Positions 25,101 through 42,005 of a stretch of 64,000 nt of DNA are shown here, one piece after another. The position numbers and the translations under genes were made by a program. This stretch comes from Allium sativum. Its lineage: Eukaryota; Streptophyta; Magnoliopsida; Asparagales; Amaryllidaceae. The notes below the pieces were generated by a model. The model did no database searches. It was given only the letters and a program-made list of their open reading frames with translations, and was not told the origin of the DNA. How positions within the stretch are numbered: position 1 is the stretch's first letter; the number at the start of each line of letters is the position of its first letter. The stretch spans positions 248,280,427 to 248,344,426 of the forward strand of contig CM060910.1 of assembly GCA_030737875.1 (NCBI GenBank). The letters run 5' to 3'.

Positions 25101-25334
25101 CTATTATTATTATATGTTATCTGATGTATTGTGAGATATACGTCAGGTTCTATGATTGTGTGTGTATGTTCCATTTCCTTATTTCTCTTTTCTTCTCTTT
25201 TCATCTTTTCTTAACCTTTTCCATTCTTTTCTACCATTTCTTTCTCCCGACAACCGCTTTACATCGATTGATTGCTTGTTCAGCTAAGATTTTTAGTTTT
25301 CAGCATCGGTCGTGTACGACGGACCGTCATACAA
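22166..25334 (+). mobile_element. Decayed gypsy 3' section with LTR-like end
   Basis: No coding domain is recognisable after the RT fragment. Near 24748 the stretch CTCACACCAGACTTTGTCTGACCC, followed by a CTTTGGGCG line, parallels the CTCACACCAGTCCCATGACTGACCC landmark of the 6.1-kb elements. The end at about 25334, GACGGACCGTCATACA, parallels the copy B end CGGACCGTTACA. So this is probably the rest of a related gypsy element with an internal deletion. The exact LTR start is not clear; TTGTTACGACTTGG near 24151 is a candidate. Confidence 0.5.
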
Positions 25335-25519
25335 TCCCTTTAGAAATACAGAAAAGTTCATAATATAATACATCTACTAGAAATTCAAAGATATAATCAT
25401 TCTAGTAATACATAAAAGTACATAATATAATACAACTACTAGTAATTCAAATATACATTGGTTCTAGAAATACATAAACGATTTTTGTGCCTCTTCACGT
25501 TTACGTCACAGAATCTCTC
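25335..25519. other. Intergenic stretch with no gene
   Basis: Short direct repeats around 25344-25470 (AATACA-AAAAGT-CATAATATAATACA, three times) follow the gypsy end. Nothing else was recognised. Confidence 0.5.
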
Positions 25520-26500
25520 TCCTTCCAAGCTCTATATACCCTCGTTGTTGTTTAGACACGTGTGACGTATCCACGAATATAGCTACATCTTCATCTCTTT
25601 GTTAGTTTCCAACGAGAAGTTGATACATTCTTGATAATCTTTCTTGATGTTGAATTGCTCAAGTCTCCATTGCACGGTTACACCTATCTTCTGATTCAAA
25701 TAGAAACCTTTTAATTTTTACATGATCTGCTCCAGCAATCTTCTTCTTTTTTGTTGCTTTGGATCCCTATGGCCTAACAAAATGATATTCAGCAAAGTTA
25801 GGGGTTAGGCCCTCTTCCGAACTCAAGTCGTAGTTTCCGAACTCAAGTCGTAGCTTCCAAACGATTCCCTAGGAATAGAGTTTTCTCCAACGCTAGCAGC
25901 TTTACCACGGTTGTTGTTTGCATCTTGAATAGTTTTTGAAGTGTTGATTTTCATTTAATATGCACAACATACAAGTCGTAAACGTGCATAAACTAATAAG
26001 AATGTGGTGTTCATTATTATTTTATTTGAAAATTTGTTTAAATAACTTGTTTGTTGCCATTCTCCAGAAAACTAAACACTAAACTAATTAGAAAACCATG
26101 AAAACAAATAAGAACATTTGTTTATTTGATAAATCTTACCAAATGTGTTTCATTTTCAACTAGGATTCGTCTGCTTTTACTTGTAAAATTGAGAATCAAA
26201 TATATACGTTTAACGATTGATTTTTCCTTGACGACCTTTAATAGAATGCATGTTTCTTTTACGATCGATGTTCTTGTGCTTGTAGCAATTTGCGTTTTTG
26301 CCCCAGAAAGTCTCGCCACTTTGACCGATATCTCGAATAAGATCGGTTGAGTGTAAACACCAAACATAATAAAGATCATAGTCTTTCGCAGCATTCCAAC
26401 TTCCATTAGTAACTGTTCCGCCAATCGAAGTCGAAATGTCTTGTAAATCAAATCTTTCAAAACCGCACCTTGCGACATCAACGTGGAATTCAGAATGCAT
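25520..26500 (-). pseudogene. Harbinger ORF1-like / NAM-associated gene relic
   Basis: On the minus strand from 26500 one reads WCLHSTDLIRDIGQSGETFW, then CYKHKNIDRKRN and HSIKGRQGKIN. This matches the SANT/MYB-like start of plant NAM-associated or Harbinger ORF1 proteins (family pattern: W, D-P-x-x-G-x-x-Q, FW, y-x-x-x-K, R, S, RW, N). Further down the strand, after breaks, FAEYHFVRP-GSKATKKKK (about 25830-25730) resembles the conserved F-x-R-P-x-G-x-K-A-A-K section near the C-terminus. In-frame stops separate the pieces. No Harbinger transposase or termini were found nearby. The family call rests on these short matches. Confidence 0.5.
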
Positions 26501-26980
26501 TATTGTTGTGAGGTAATTGATAGCAAAAATGTTGGAATTAAGAAAAAAAAACATGGTTGTAAATGAAGAAAAGGACGAAGGGGTATATGAGGTGTGAAGA
26601 GGGGGATAATTTTGGGCTTTGTTGAACAAAATGTGTACTTTGTTGTGCTCTATTTGTTATGCATATCACATCTTGTGATTTTGAAACAACAACCCTGGGA
26701 GATGCTCTTATATAAAAGCTGTTAAAGTGAATTATCTATTCTAATCAAATTCAAAAGCTTATCACATAAGAGGTGTGGACGGTATCAAAATACTATGCAA
26801 GGTTTATGCACGACAAATGACATATCTCCCAAAGTATCTAAAGTCCAGCAAGAACTCATAAAAGGACTTTTCCACACTGATGTAACCCTGCAAACAGTCA
26901 AACCAACAGGCTCCAAAGAGTCCGCAGGCTGACCACACAGCAAGCATAAGCCGTCATAGAAGGCTATCTATAAAGACCCA

Positions 26981-26989
26981 ACACGTGGC
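26981..26989 (+). promoter_or_regulatory. ABRE/G-box-like element (ACACGTGGC)
   Basis: The core CACGTG is in the ABRE context ACGTGGC, 54 bases upstream of the TATA box of the sugar-transporter gene. Such sites bind bZIP factors, often in abscisic-acid or stress responses. Binding here is inferred from sequence only. Confidence 0.55.
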
Positions 26990-27034
26990 ATCATTTTATT
27001 GGCCCCATGGTGCGAACAGAAAGCTGAAAAATCT

Positions 27035-27044
27035 CTATATATAC
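27035..27044 (+). promoter_or_regulatory. TATA box of the sugar-transporter gene (CTATATATAC)
   Basis: It matches the plant TATA consensus and lies about 150 bases before the ATG. Transcription would then start near 27065-27075 with a leader of roughly 120 bases. Confidence 0.65.
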
Positions 27045-27192
27045 TAGTCAATTATAACCCCTCAACATTATCCTACTACCTCGATATCATCCAATCTTAT
27101 ATAACCTAAAACATAGTAACTCGGTTTCCAGATTTTCTATTTCTTCTCTGCTTAGCTTAGAGCTGATATAGAGAGAGCTCTTCTGAATTCTA

Positions 27193-31565
<4,373 letters not shown>

Positions 31566-31964
31566 GTTACAATGTTGAGAGTTAATTGATTAAAAGTTTT
31601 AACGTATAAATGTGAACAGAGATGATACCTTTGTATGGAATATGATGGTTATATATGGATTTATTCTTCTTTTTGTAAGAAAAATGACCTGGATACAATT
31701 ATGGTACTTAACAGACAATGAGCATGTTTATGAAAGTTAGATGATAAGACTGGCAGCTAATTAGAAATTATGTATGGAAAACCTCTTCTTCCATATCTAT
31801 AACGTGATACAGCATAAAAGAGGTAATTAAAGTGTGGAATCTTTTAAGTATTTCACTAATCAACGTTTCTTAAATATGATCACGGGGAGAAAGAGGATCT
31901 TTATGGGGCTTGATCCACAAGTAAAATGCAAATAAAGCAAGTTCTATCTTGTATATCCGGAATG

Positions 31965-32515
31965 GAATTAGATCTATAAATTCATAGAGTTTGATGTGGT
32001 TATTAAACCGTCTTCTACCTCTTATGTAATATACTAAATTTTATGGTTTTGATTCTATATATGTTCTTTGTGGACCAGAAAGATGAAAATGAAATGAAGG
32101 CTACTGTCGGACTAATTTTGCAAACATAAAGTCGTCGATTTTTTTTTGTTTTTATGGGGATACCCCATGGATAAAGATAAACGAAATATACCCTGTTTTT
32201 CCTATTTATTTCGTTGACTAGTTTGTAAAGATAATAAATGCAACCTATACATAGGAGTTTGAATAGCCAATTTATTCTATCCACAAATTCAGTATGCCCG
32301 TGTTCCAACCAATCAAAGTCTCCTAATTTTCACCTTTTGCACTTAAACTCTTGAATTGTTTTTATACTTAAATGCAAAAAGTAGAAATGGAAAGATTTGA
32401 TTGGAGGGACATGGAGGGCAGGGGAGATGGGTACAGAACAATTGGTCCCTGCTTGGATATAGAGTCGATAAGTGTTGCACAATTTTCAGTAATTCTCGAT
32501 GTACCTGATATTACA
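31965..32515 (+). repeat. Downstream copy of sugar-transporter intron 1 sequence
   Basis: It is collinear with 27630-28085, in the same orientation, about 0.4 kb past the stop codon. No exon-like sequence flanks it. It could be the remnant of a tandem gene duplicate or a second copy of an unrecognised repeat. Confidence 0.65.
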
Positions 32516-33626
32516 CATTCAATTGGAATTAACTTTTCGTGGTAGCAGAGCAAGAATGATGAGGAGGAAGAAGAAAAGAAAGAAAAGGTAAGAACAATTC
32601 TCCATCCAGCAGCAAGCGGCTATTTAAAGCAAAATATAACAAATCGCGTTAAACCTTTTTAAGAAAATCGTTTAACGCGCATATACTTAAAAGAAAAAAG
32701 TTATCTAAACGGCCTTCAGAAAACCGATATTTCCTTAATCGGCTTTCAGAACACCGTTTAGTATCCCCGCTTACAAATTGAAACGGGAGGAATTGCGATT
32801 TGAAATCTTTCCCCACATTCGTTTCTACGTTGCTGCTGCGCGAGCTCCTTTCTTTCTCCACCATTTATTCACTTCCCCACGCTGCTGGGATTGCTCTAAC
32901 AAAATTAAAAGCAGTGGTCAACTGTATCCAAATTCTCTGTTCTTTCTGTATCCAACCAATTAAAATATCTGATATCATTCATGGGGTCCTGATTGGTTGG
33001 ACATAGAGAGACATGGAATACTAGGTACAAGAATTTCATTTCCAAAATTAAAAGTAGAAAATGACACGTTCAACAAAATGTTGCTCTAGGCGCTGGTCTA
33101 ACAAACGGACAAAGCATATAAAAACTTGTTGAACAGGCATTTCAAATGAGCCGGGATGTTTGATCTGAAGATAGCGTCCACATGAGATGTTATTTTCACT
33201 ATTGAGCTTATTATTTTTTATCATCCACTTTTCTTTTATATGTTGTTTCCTAATTGATCAAGACGTGGGAATGCCGCTACGAACTGCTAAAATAGCTAGG
33301 TGCACTTTCAGTTACACGTGAAATGCCAATTCTTATCTTCCCTGATGCTACCTTGATTGCGGATGATCTATGATGCTTGCACGAGTTGTTTTTGACGAGC
33401 AGTGTGATGCCACGCTTATAGCTTTAATACCTCATTATTGGATGAACATGTTTGCCACAAAGTACAATTGTTATTGGTTTGCTTAACTTGTTGTTAATGC
33501 TAAATAATTACACTTATATATTCGTCAAATGGTTACGCGAGGCACTTGGCATAGAAGCGTTGCTCGATAGTTTGGCACGTTGGCCAATTACGGATGGGCT
33601 ATAAGCATTCCGTTTTGATGATCTTC
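32516..33626. other. Intergenic stretch with no gene
   Basis: Only short open frames without family resemblance. Two partly similar segments (GATTGGAGGGACATGGAG near 32399 and GATTGGTTGGACATAGAGAG near 32991) may reflect an old duplication. Confidence 0.5.
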
Positions 33627-34271
33627 TTTTGTGCAGAAATTTTGATTTAAGACCATTTAAATCAAAAATCCTCAACGCCGCGGAAAATGAGATCGTGGTA
33701 ATAGTGCAAAAACAATCATTCTAACAATCTTAATCTTATTCAAGCCAATCACAATCACCAAACAATAGAAATAATAAAGCAATAACGAGAAACTAAAATC
33801 ACACAGAGAGTTATAGTGGTTCCAGCGGCGTCTTGTCAGTGTACGTCCACTTTGAGAGAGAAACCTTTATTAATATCAATAGAAGAGTACATGAGATTGA
33901 TTACAATGATCGAATTTATTAGAAAATTTTGATTTTGTGAAGAAAAGAATTGAAGAAGATTAGGATTGCCTAAACCCTAATTAGAATAAACTTTGATCTA
34001 ATCTCTTGATTTTGTTGTACCTCCTCCTTTTGGACCCAACGTAACTTATATAGGCATAGGAAAGTACATGGAAATTCCCAAAATTTCCTCTAGATCCGAA
34101 ATATCCTCCAGATCCTAAATATCCTCCAGATCTGAAAATATCCTCCAGATCCTCAATATCCGAAATATCCCGAAATATCCTCCAGATCCTAAATATCTGA
34201 AATATCCCGAAATATCCTTCAGATCCGAAATTTCCTCCTCAATCTAACATATAGTACTGCATACTTCAACA
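33627..34271 (-). repeat. 3' LTR of the copia element
   Basis: 645 bp, matching 38699-39385 in order throughout. The inner end reads ACTTCAACA. The outer terminal dinucleotide has mutated. It contains GATCC-TAAATATCC-TCCA-type short repeats at 34080-34240. Confidence 0.9.
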
Positions 34272-34281
34272 CTCCACCTCG
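34272..34281 (-). other. Polypurine tract of the copia element
   Basis: The minus strand reads CGAGGTGGAG directly before the TGTTGAAG start of the 3' LTR. Confidence 0.7.
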
Positions 34282-34702
34282 ATACTATATCCATCTACAT
34301 CACAAACTTCAATGCACCCAAGCATTTCCTTCTATCTTCAATCAAGAAAGCTTGAATGTTTCCCCAATGAACTCCGGCATAGCCGCCACCCATTGCATTT
34401 CACTAACAAGTTCAGGCATAGCCCCCCACTCGTCAATGAAGTGTTGAAACATCGAATTCCTAAACCAGTCTCACCAAAAGACAATGTACTCGGAAGTGAA
34501 AACAAGTACTTACCATGAAGATAAAACAACAACCTTTCACCGATACTCTTCTACATCCAAGTTTCTCAACTGTGCCACCACGTGACACCTAGCATATCTC
34601 CAAGCGAATTAAGTTCGAGCAATGCTCGAACTTTCCAATCGGCAATGCCTTAGTGAACATGTCCGTCGCGTTATCCTTTGTGTGCACTTTCCGAAGGCAT
34701 AC

Positions 34703-37700
34703 TTATTTGTCTTCGTCTATGGATACTAGAAATGACTCTCTCACTTCAATATGCTTCGTTCGTGAGCTAAATGCCAAATTCTCTACCAAATGTATAGCAC
34801 TTTGGCTATCACATTGAACATCGATACTCTCATTTTCGAAACCCAAGTCACACAATAGTCGCTTCAAATAGAGTGCCTCCTTTGCCGCTTCCACAGCGGC
34901 TATCAACTCCGCCTCCATAGTGGATAAAGCAATTACGGTTTGCAATCTCGATCTCCAACTAATGGTCGTACCACCAAGTGTGAAGACATACCCGGAAGTT
35001 GATTTCCTCCGACCTATCACCGGCGTAGTCTGAGTCACAATAACCAACTAACTTGCAACTCAATCCATCACTACCACAAAAAACAAGACCACGAGATACT
35101 GTGCCTTTCAAGTATCTCAACATAGCCTTCACGGCTTCCCAATGCGATTTCCCCGGATTAGCCATATACCAACTAACCACCCCGACGACATTTGCAATAT
35201 CGGGTCTTGCACACACCGTGGTATACATCAAACTTCCAACCGCACTAGCATATGACACCTTTGCCATATAAGTCTTGTCTTTCTCCTCGATAGGTGATCC
35301 CTTTCTTGAAAGCTTTATATGCAAAGGTAAAGGTGTATTTAACGCCTTTGCATCCTCCATTCTAAACCGGCAAAGCACTTTCTTAATGTACTTCTTTTGA
35401 GTTAATTTCAACTCAAAATGCTTTCGATCTCTTTCAATTTCCATGCCCAAAATCTTCTTTGCTTCTCCAACGTCTTTCATTTCGAACTCCGCCTTTAATT
35501 TCTCTTTCAACTTGTTGATTTCTGCCTTGTCCTTAGAAGCAATGAGCATATCGTCCACATACAAGAGTAAATACACCCAACAATCATTTCCTAACCTCTT
35601 GAAATAAATGCAAGCATCCTTGATGCTTCGATGGAAGCCACTTTCAAGCATGAAATGATCAAATCTCTTGTACCATTGCCTAGGTGATTGCTTCAAATCA
35701 TATAGTGATTTCTTCAACTTGCAAACTAGTTCTGACTTACCTTCTACAACAAACCCTTCCGGTTGCTCCATGTAGATGTCTTCGTCCAAGTCTCCATGCA
35801 AGAAGGCGGTTTTCACATCTAGTTGCTCCAACTCCAAGTCGTAGATAGCAACTAATGCAAATAATATCCGGATAGAAGTATTCCTCACAACCGGTGCGAA
35901 GATCTCATCATACTCCTTTCCTTTCCTCTGTGCAAACCCCTTAGCCATTAGCCTAGCTTTGTATCTTCCATTGTCCTTCACCTTATATATCTATTTGCAT
36001 CCAATAGCACGGTTTCCTTGAGGAAGTGGAACCAACTCCCAAGTCTGGTTCTTCATCAACTATTGCATCTCTTCCTCCATGGCGCAAATCCACTTCGAGC
36101 TATCACTCGAATTCATGACATCATCAAGGTCCATCGGCTCATCTTGGACTACATGAAGAGCATAGTCCAAATTCTCATAAAAGCTAAGATAGTTCCAATC
36201 ACCATATCTTTCGGGTGGCCTTATAGTACGACGACCAACCCGAGTAGCAATACCATCACCTGGTCTTCCTTCAGGTCCACCTTGAACTGAATCTTCTCTA
36301 GGATCGTGCACATCACCAACACTACTAGAGGAATCATGTGGACTATGTGATGTAACATCAACTGCATTCACCTCGCAAGCACCTCCAACAACTCTACTCT
36401 CTCTAGTCCTGAAAGTGGGAATAACTTCCTTCTCCTTTGATTCACCATGAACCAAATCCGGAACATCTGATGAGCCTTCGTTCTCCTTAAACATAGCCGA
36501 CTCATCAAAAGTAACATGACGAGAAACCATAGCCTTCTTCGTTTCTGGATTCCAAATCCGATAGCCTTTGACGCCATCCATATAACTGAGAAAAATCCTT
36601 TTGAAAGCTCTAGGCGAGAGCTTATCAATCCCCGGGTCATGCACATAAACAGGACTGCCAAATACACAAAGATAACTCAAGTCAATGCTCTTCCCCTTCC
36701 ACACTTCCTCAGGAATTTTGTTATCAACAGCCGAGCACGAAATTCGATTAATAATATGCACCGCGGTTAACAAAGCTTCGGCCCAAAATCCCTTAGACGA
36801 ACCCGATGTCAATCTTAAGCATCGAGCTTTCTCTAGTAGAGTTTGGTTCATTCTCTCCGCCACTCCATCAGATTGCGGATCTCCCGGTGTAGTAAAATGC
36901 CTCCGAATACCATGATGCTTGCAAAAATTCAGAAATTCTCCGAAAACATATTCGTCGCCATTATCGGACCTAAGAACCTTCAAAATCTTTCCACTCTCAT
37001 TCTCAATAAGAGCCTTCATTCTTTGAATCTTGCAAATGCCTCTGACTTGGCCTTCATTACATACACCCAAACCTTCCGAGAAAAATCATCAATGAAAGAA
37101 ATATAATATCTTGCTCCTCCCAAAGAAGCTACAGGCGCTGGTCCCCAAACATCCATGTGCACATACTCAAGAATCCCTCTTGAATCATGTTTTTCTTCAC
37201 CGAATGATGCTCTAGTTTGCTTCCCCAAGACACATTCCTCGCAAAACTCCAACTTGCTGAAACTCTTACCATCAGTCATCTCCCTTCGACGAAGAACATC
37301 TAAACTCTTTTCCGAGACATGACCCAACCTCAAATGCCACAACCGTGTAGCATCTAAACCACGAGAACTATCAACACTGACACAAGTTTCGCCTTCCACG
37401 GCCACTCCTTGAAGCAAACCCTTCATAATCACAAGCGCACCCTTCTAAACCCTCAAGCTATCACTCTCAATGGTGATCTTACAACCTAAAGAATCCAACT
37501 GTCCCAAAGAGATAAGTCACTTCCGTAGTCCCGGAACATAGCGCACATTAGTGAGAGTACGAACCACTCCGTCAAACATCCAAATTTGCATGGATCCAAT
37601 GCCCTTTGACTTGCAAACTGCACCATTTCCCATAACAATTGATTTTCCTTCCCATTCAACATAAGACGAAAAACAATTCCTATTAGGCGTCATGTGATAC

Positions 37701-38658
37701 GAAGCCCCCGAATCAAGCACCCAATCGCTGCCCGAAACATCTGATGCTACTGCCGACAAAATATCTACGTCTCCCTCACCAACATCTCTCTCCACAACTG
37801 ATGAAGATGCTACTTCCTTCTTCCCCTTGTCTGGACAATCATTCTTCCAGTGACCAGGTTTCTTACATATAAAGCACTTTCCATTTCTTTCTTTTGATTT
37901 TCCTCTTCCATCGGGCTTCTTAGACTTAGAACGCCCCTGGTTTCCCTTCTTCTCTAACTTTTCTTTCTCCGCAAATATACCTTGACCATTACCAACACCA
38001 CTACTACCATCACTCAGCTCCTTCGTCCGATCTCGCAATTCCTCACTAAGAAGACCCGTCTTGACATCATTTAGTGTCAATATATCTCGGCCATAGATCA
38101 AACTGTTTGAGAACCCAGTATAGCGCTCAGGCAATGAACATAACAATATCATCGCCTTCTGCTCCTCCTCAATCTACAAATCTACCGCCTTCATTTTCAT
38201 TAGAAAATCATCAAACACATTTCCTTTAGCGAAGTTCCTTCCTTCATCTTGTAGGTAAAGAAAGTCCGCAACAAGATCAGTCAATTTGTGAGTGACTTCT
38301 TCATATACAACTCCTCCAACTTGTTCCAAATACCTTTAGCAGTCGTCTCACCACTAATTTCGGAAATAACATTCTCCTCCATGTCAAGTTGAAATGTAGT
38401 GAATGCCCACTCTTCCATTTCTTCTCTCTCCACATCTGAGATGTCCTCTGGCAATAAATGCGTATCAAACACCACCCGATGTACCTGATTCCGCCTAAGA
38501 ACCGCTTACATCTTCCATTGCCACTTTTCAAAATCATTATCATCATTCCACTTGTTGATAACCAATTGTGAACCAGCAGCTGCATACGACCCACATACAT
38601 AAGGAGCTACACCACTTGGACCAACTGTTGATGGATTATTTGAACTTGATTCCGGCAT
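34703..38658 (-). pseudogene. Copia gag-pol polyprotein, broken
   Basis: Start MPESSSNNPSTVG at 38658. Sections in order: gag with VFDTHLLPED (stops at 38506-38508 and after SLTN near 38281); zinc knuckle CFICKKPGHWKNDC and protease DSGASYHMTP (38152-37517); GAG-pre-integrase LWHLRLGHVSEKSL and integrase HMDVWGPAPV and FIDDFSRKVWVY (37432-37016); after a frameshift, LRSDNGDEY and FTTPGDPQSDGVAERMN (37070-36060); RT with DVKTAFLHGDLDE and the catalytic YVDDM (35981-34959); another frameshift; RNase H with STMEAELIA (35047-34703). Catalytic motifs survive, but at least five stops or frameshifts block translation. It would produce virus-like particles and cDNA if intact; this copy could only be mobilised in trans. 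Confidence 0.93.
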
Positions 38659-38679
38659 TTCTACAACTATCTACCAACA

Positions 38680-38696
38680 CCAATGCTCTGATACCA
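38680..38696 (-). other. Primer-binding site (initiator tRNA-Met type)
   Basis: The minus strand reads TGGTATCAGAGCATTGG, two bases inside the 5' LTR. TGGTATCAGAGC is complementary to the 3' end of plant initiator tRNA-Met and is common in copia elements. Confidence 0.9.
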
Positions 38697-38698
38697 AA

Positions 38699-39385
38699 TG
38701 TTGTGGATAAATTTTGATTCAAGACCGCTTAAATCAAAAATCCCCAACGCCACGGAAAACGAGATCGTGGCAATAGTGCAAAACAACCAATTGAACAACC
38801 TCAATCTTATCCTAGCCAATCACAATCACCAAACAATGGAAATAATAGAGCAATAACGAGAAACTAAATCACACAGGGATTTATGGTGGTTCCACCGACG
38901 TCTTGTCAGTGTACGTCCACTTTGAGAGAGAAACCTTTATTAATATCAAAAGAAGAGTACAAGAGATTGATTACAATGATCAAATTTACTAGAAAAATTT
39001 GATTTTGTAGAGAAAGGAATTGAAGAAGATTAGGATTGCCTAAATCCTAATTAGAATAAATCTTGATCTAATCTCTTGATTTTGTTGTACCTCCTCCTTT
39101 TAGATCCGATGTAGCTTATATAGGCATAGGGAAGTATATGGAAATTCCCAAAATTTCCTCTAGATGCGAAATATCCAAAATCTCCAGATCCAAAATATCC
39201 TCCAGATCTCAAAATATCCTCCAGATCCTAAATATCCAAAATATCTCAAAATATCCTCAAGATCCTAAATATCCGAAATATCCCAAAATATCCGAAATAT
39301 CCCAAAATATCCGAAATATCCCAAAATATCCTCCAAAATCCAAAATTTCCTCCTCGATCTAAACATAGTATCGCATACTTCAACA
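38699..39385 (-). repeat. 5' LTR of the copia element
   Basis: 687 bp. The plus strand begins TGTTGTGGATAAATTTTG and ends GCATACTTCAACA. It contains a long block of short tandem repeats of the CAAAATATCCGAAATATCC type (about 39160-39340), which accounts for part of the length difference from the other LTR. Confidence 0.92.
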
Positions 39386-40817
39386 TTTTCTATAGTTACG
39401 TAAATTTGCACACATCGTTTATCTTATAATAGAGATCCTCACTGAGGGAAGATGACTTACCACTCATATGTTTCACTTTTAAGATTTTGAGTTTGGATTG
39501 ACTCTTTTAAATTTTTATATGTTGGCGAATGTAAAGGCTGGTCAACCAGACCACATGTTGGTAACTATGGTAGTTCTTTTGCGGATTTTGAATCATATTC
39601 CACTATTTATCTGCTTTAGTCGTTGATGAGGTTAGAGCAGATGTAGTTACACTTATTGTCTACAATGATATATAATAGACAATAAGGATGCTGATGAGAT
39701 GCACACTTCTATTATTCATGCCGTTTTTTTATATCCCTTTGGTTTAGTACCTTTTTAATACAATATTGTCATGATTAGACTGGGATATTTAATTGTAATT
39801 GCCAGATTTAGACGAACTTCATATATATTATTATCATTGGTTATTTATATATAGCATTAAATACCTATGTGCTACCCCAATTTGAACAAATGTATATTTT
39901 TGGTACATCCTCCTTTTTGGTACTTCGAGTATACAATTAACATAACTCATGACTCATAAACAAAGCGAATGCTACACAGGATATTTAGTTTCTATATTAT
40001 ATCATTAGGAGAACGCTATGCATGTGCACCTTGCTACACATGGGGTGCACAATTTATTGATGAAGGCCACAGATGGATATAAGGCGACATAAAAACATTA
40101 CCATTTGTCCCTGGTGAGGGTATATCCTGTTTATGAATCTCAACGATGATGATCCCCTCACTTTTTCGTTTACACTTCCGAGATGTAGGGTTTACTTTGA
40201 GGTTCATATATGTCTTTTTATATGGTATTTAGAGGAACAAAGTTAGTTGTATGGTTTAGTTCAAATTCCCTCTTATCATCTTCCACGAGATGATATGTAC
40301 AGTTCTATTCTAGTTGACCCGACTTATCATACTAGCATGAAGTCCACGTGATAGGTATATAGTAAACCCTTTTTAATGTACTCAAATATTTTGATACATA
40401 CTGGGCTTGAGTATCCACATGTGCTTGCTCGTTACCTGATTATATATGAGGCCTAAACTGTAGTCATATTGGACAGTGTATCACTTTCAATAGAGTATCA
40501 TGACCATCATCTACTTTTGACGTTACGTCATATCAGCATGCATAACCTTCTATGTTTGATCCACCCTTGATATCCATTTAGAGCATACACATTACAGGGT
40601 GAAGACATTGAATACCCATCGTAGTATCATGCAGATGAGAATGTTTATGGTATGCCTTCAGCTGGTGCATTTCATCCACATCAAGTACATATTTTAAATA
40701 TTTGCATAGGTCACTAGTAATTATGTCCACGATATATGTATAATTTTCCATTTCTATATCATAATTTGCTTGGTACATGAATTAACAAAAATGAATGACT
40801 ACCGCATTTGAGTATGT
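39386..40817. other. Intergenic stretch with no recognised gene
   Basis: AT-rich sequence with many short broken frames. No domain or terminal repeat was recognised. It may hold old transposon debris. Confidence 0.5.
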
Positions 40818-41043
40818 AACAACCGAAAAGTTGACAGAAATAATGTTAATAAAGAAATAAAGTGATATAAATATTGGAATTTGATTATGGGAACTTCACC
40901 ATTGTGTCTATATCGATTTTTATGATAGTTTTATACACAACTATTACGATCCGAGTCAAAATAAGAGAGTTATGAGTGAAAGATGTTTAAATTTAAAGTT
41001 AGATTTATACAAGATTATACACACACATACCCGCGCGCACCCC

Positions 41044-41045
<2 letters not shown>

Positions 41046-41080
<35 letters not shown>
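41046..41080 (+). repeat. (TA)n microsatellite
   Basis: About 17 TA units between ACACACACATACCCGCG-type and CATACTCACACACG-type sequence. Confidence 0.95.
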
Positions 41081-41084
<4 letters not shown>

Positions 41085-42005
41085 CTCACACACGCATACA
41101 CACAAGTGGACCACCTTAGGGATGATCGATCATAACATTCGATTGCCAACAAACGACGGTCGACCCATGCGAGTGTGCCTAGCCAGGTATATAATGAACT
41201 TAGGAAATGATTTTTGGCAGGTTCAAATCAGGTTAACCAACCTAGTTTGGATGATCAGATTTGATTCTGAGATATGGATAAGTGGACTGATTTAAGATGA
41301 AATTTAACATATGGCCAGATTTAATTTTGAAAGTGAATTTGATGGTCTGGATTAGGACTATGACACAATAGCACCAGATTAAATCAAGTTAGATCTGATG
41401 GCCCTAGATCCTCAATTGAAACTATAAATAGAAGGCTGGACCTAATCCTCATTTCATTCTAAACATCTCACTTTCCTCCCCTCCCTCTAAACTTTAGAGG
41501 TTGAGAATAAAGTAAATAATTTTAGAAGGTAAATATTAATTAATAATGTTATTGAAGATGCTAGAACAAGGAGAATCGGAAAAGGCAAAGGGATGAAGCT
41601 TATTTTCTTAGGTGAATGGGAAGTTACTATTTTCATGAATCAGGGAGATCAATGTAATATGCTTAAATCTATTTCTAGTTTACTCCTGAATTATAAATAT
41701 GGATAAATTCATATGAAATTGTTAGGATTAAAGATAATCCTTTATAATTATGTGGATTTATGTAAGAACAATGGCATATTACATGTGAATTTGGATCTAG
41801 AATACACAGATTTATTTGAAAGGTATAGATTAACCCTATTATATGAGTTAAATCTTCGTGTAATGAATGCAAAAGACAAAGAACAACGACTATTATGACT
41901 TTCCCAAATTATAATAGGAAGGAAAAAACCAAGTTTAATGCCTAGGGTTTGGATTATAAAACAATAATTATAATAAAGCATCCACTTAATGAATTAAAGA
42001 TAATG

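Larger units (their letters stand above)
33627..39385 (-). mobile_element. Ty1-copia retrotransposon, both LTRs present, coding region mutated
   Basis: The order on the minus strand is 5' LTR (39385-38699), PBS, gag, protease, integrase, RT, RNase H, PPT, 3' LTR (34271-33627). Flanks are tcttc (33622-33626) and ttttc (39386-39390), a 5-bp duplication with one mismatch. The LTRs have diverged visibly and the left LTR has lost its outer TG (TT instead), so the insertion is not recent. The pol order (integrase before RT) and the motifs are those of Ty1-copia; the text resembles the TNT1/Tork group. Confidence 0.95.

Noticed and set aside
34080..34250. Regular short repeats that could suggest a CRISPR-like array
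   Set aside because: They are short degenerate tandem units inside a copia LTR with a matching block in the other LTR, and there are no unique spacers.
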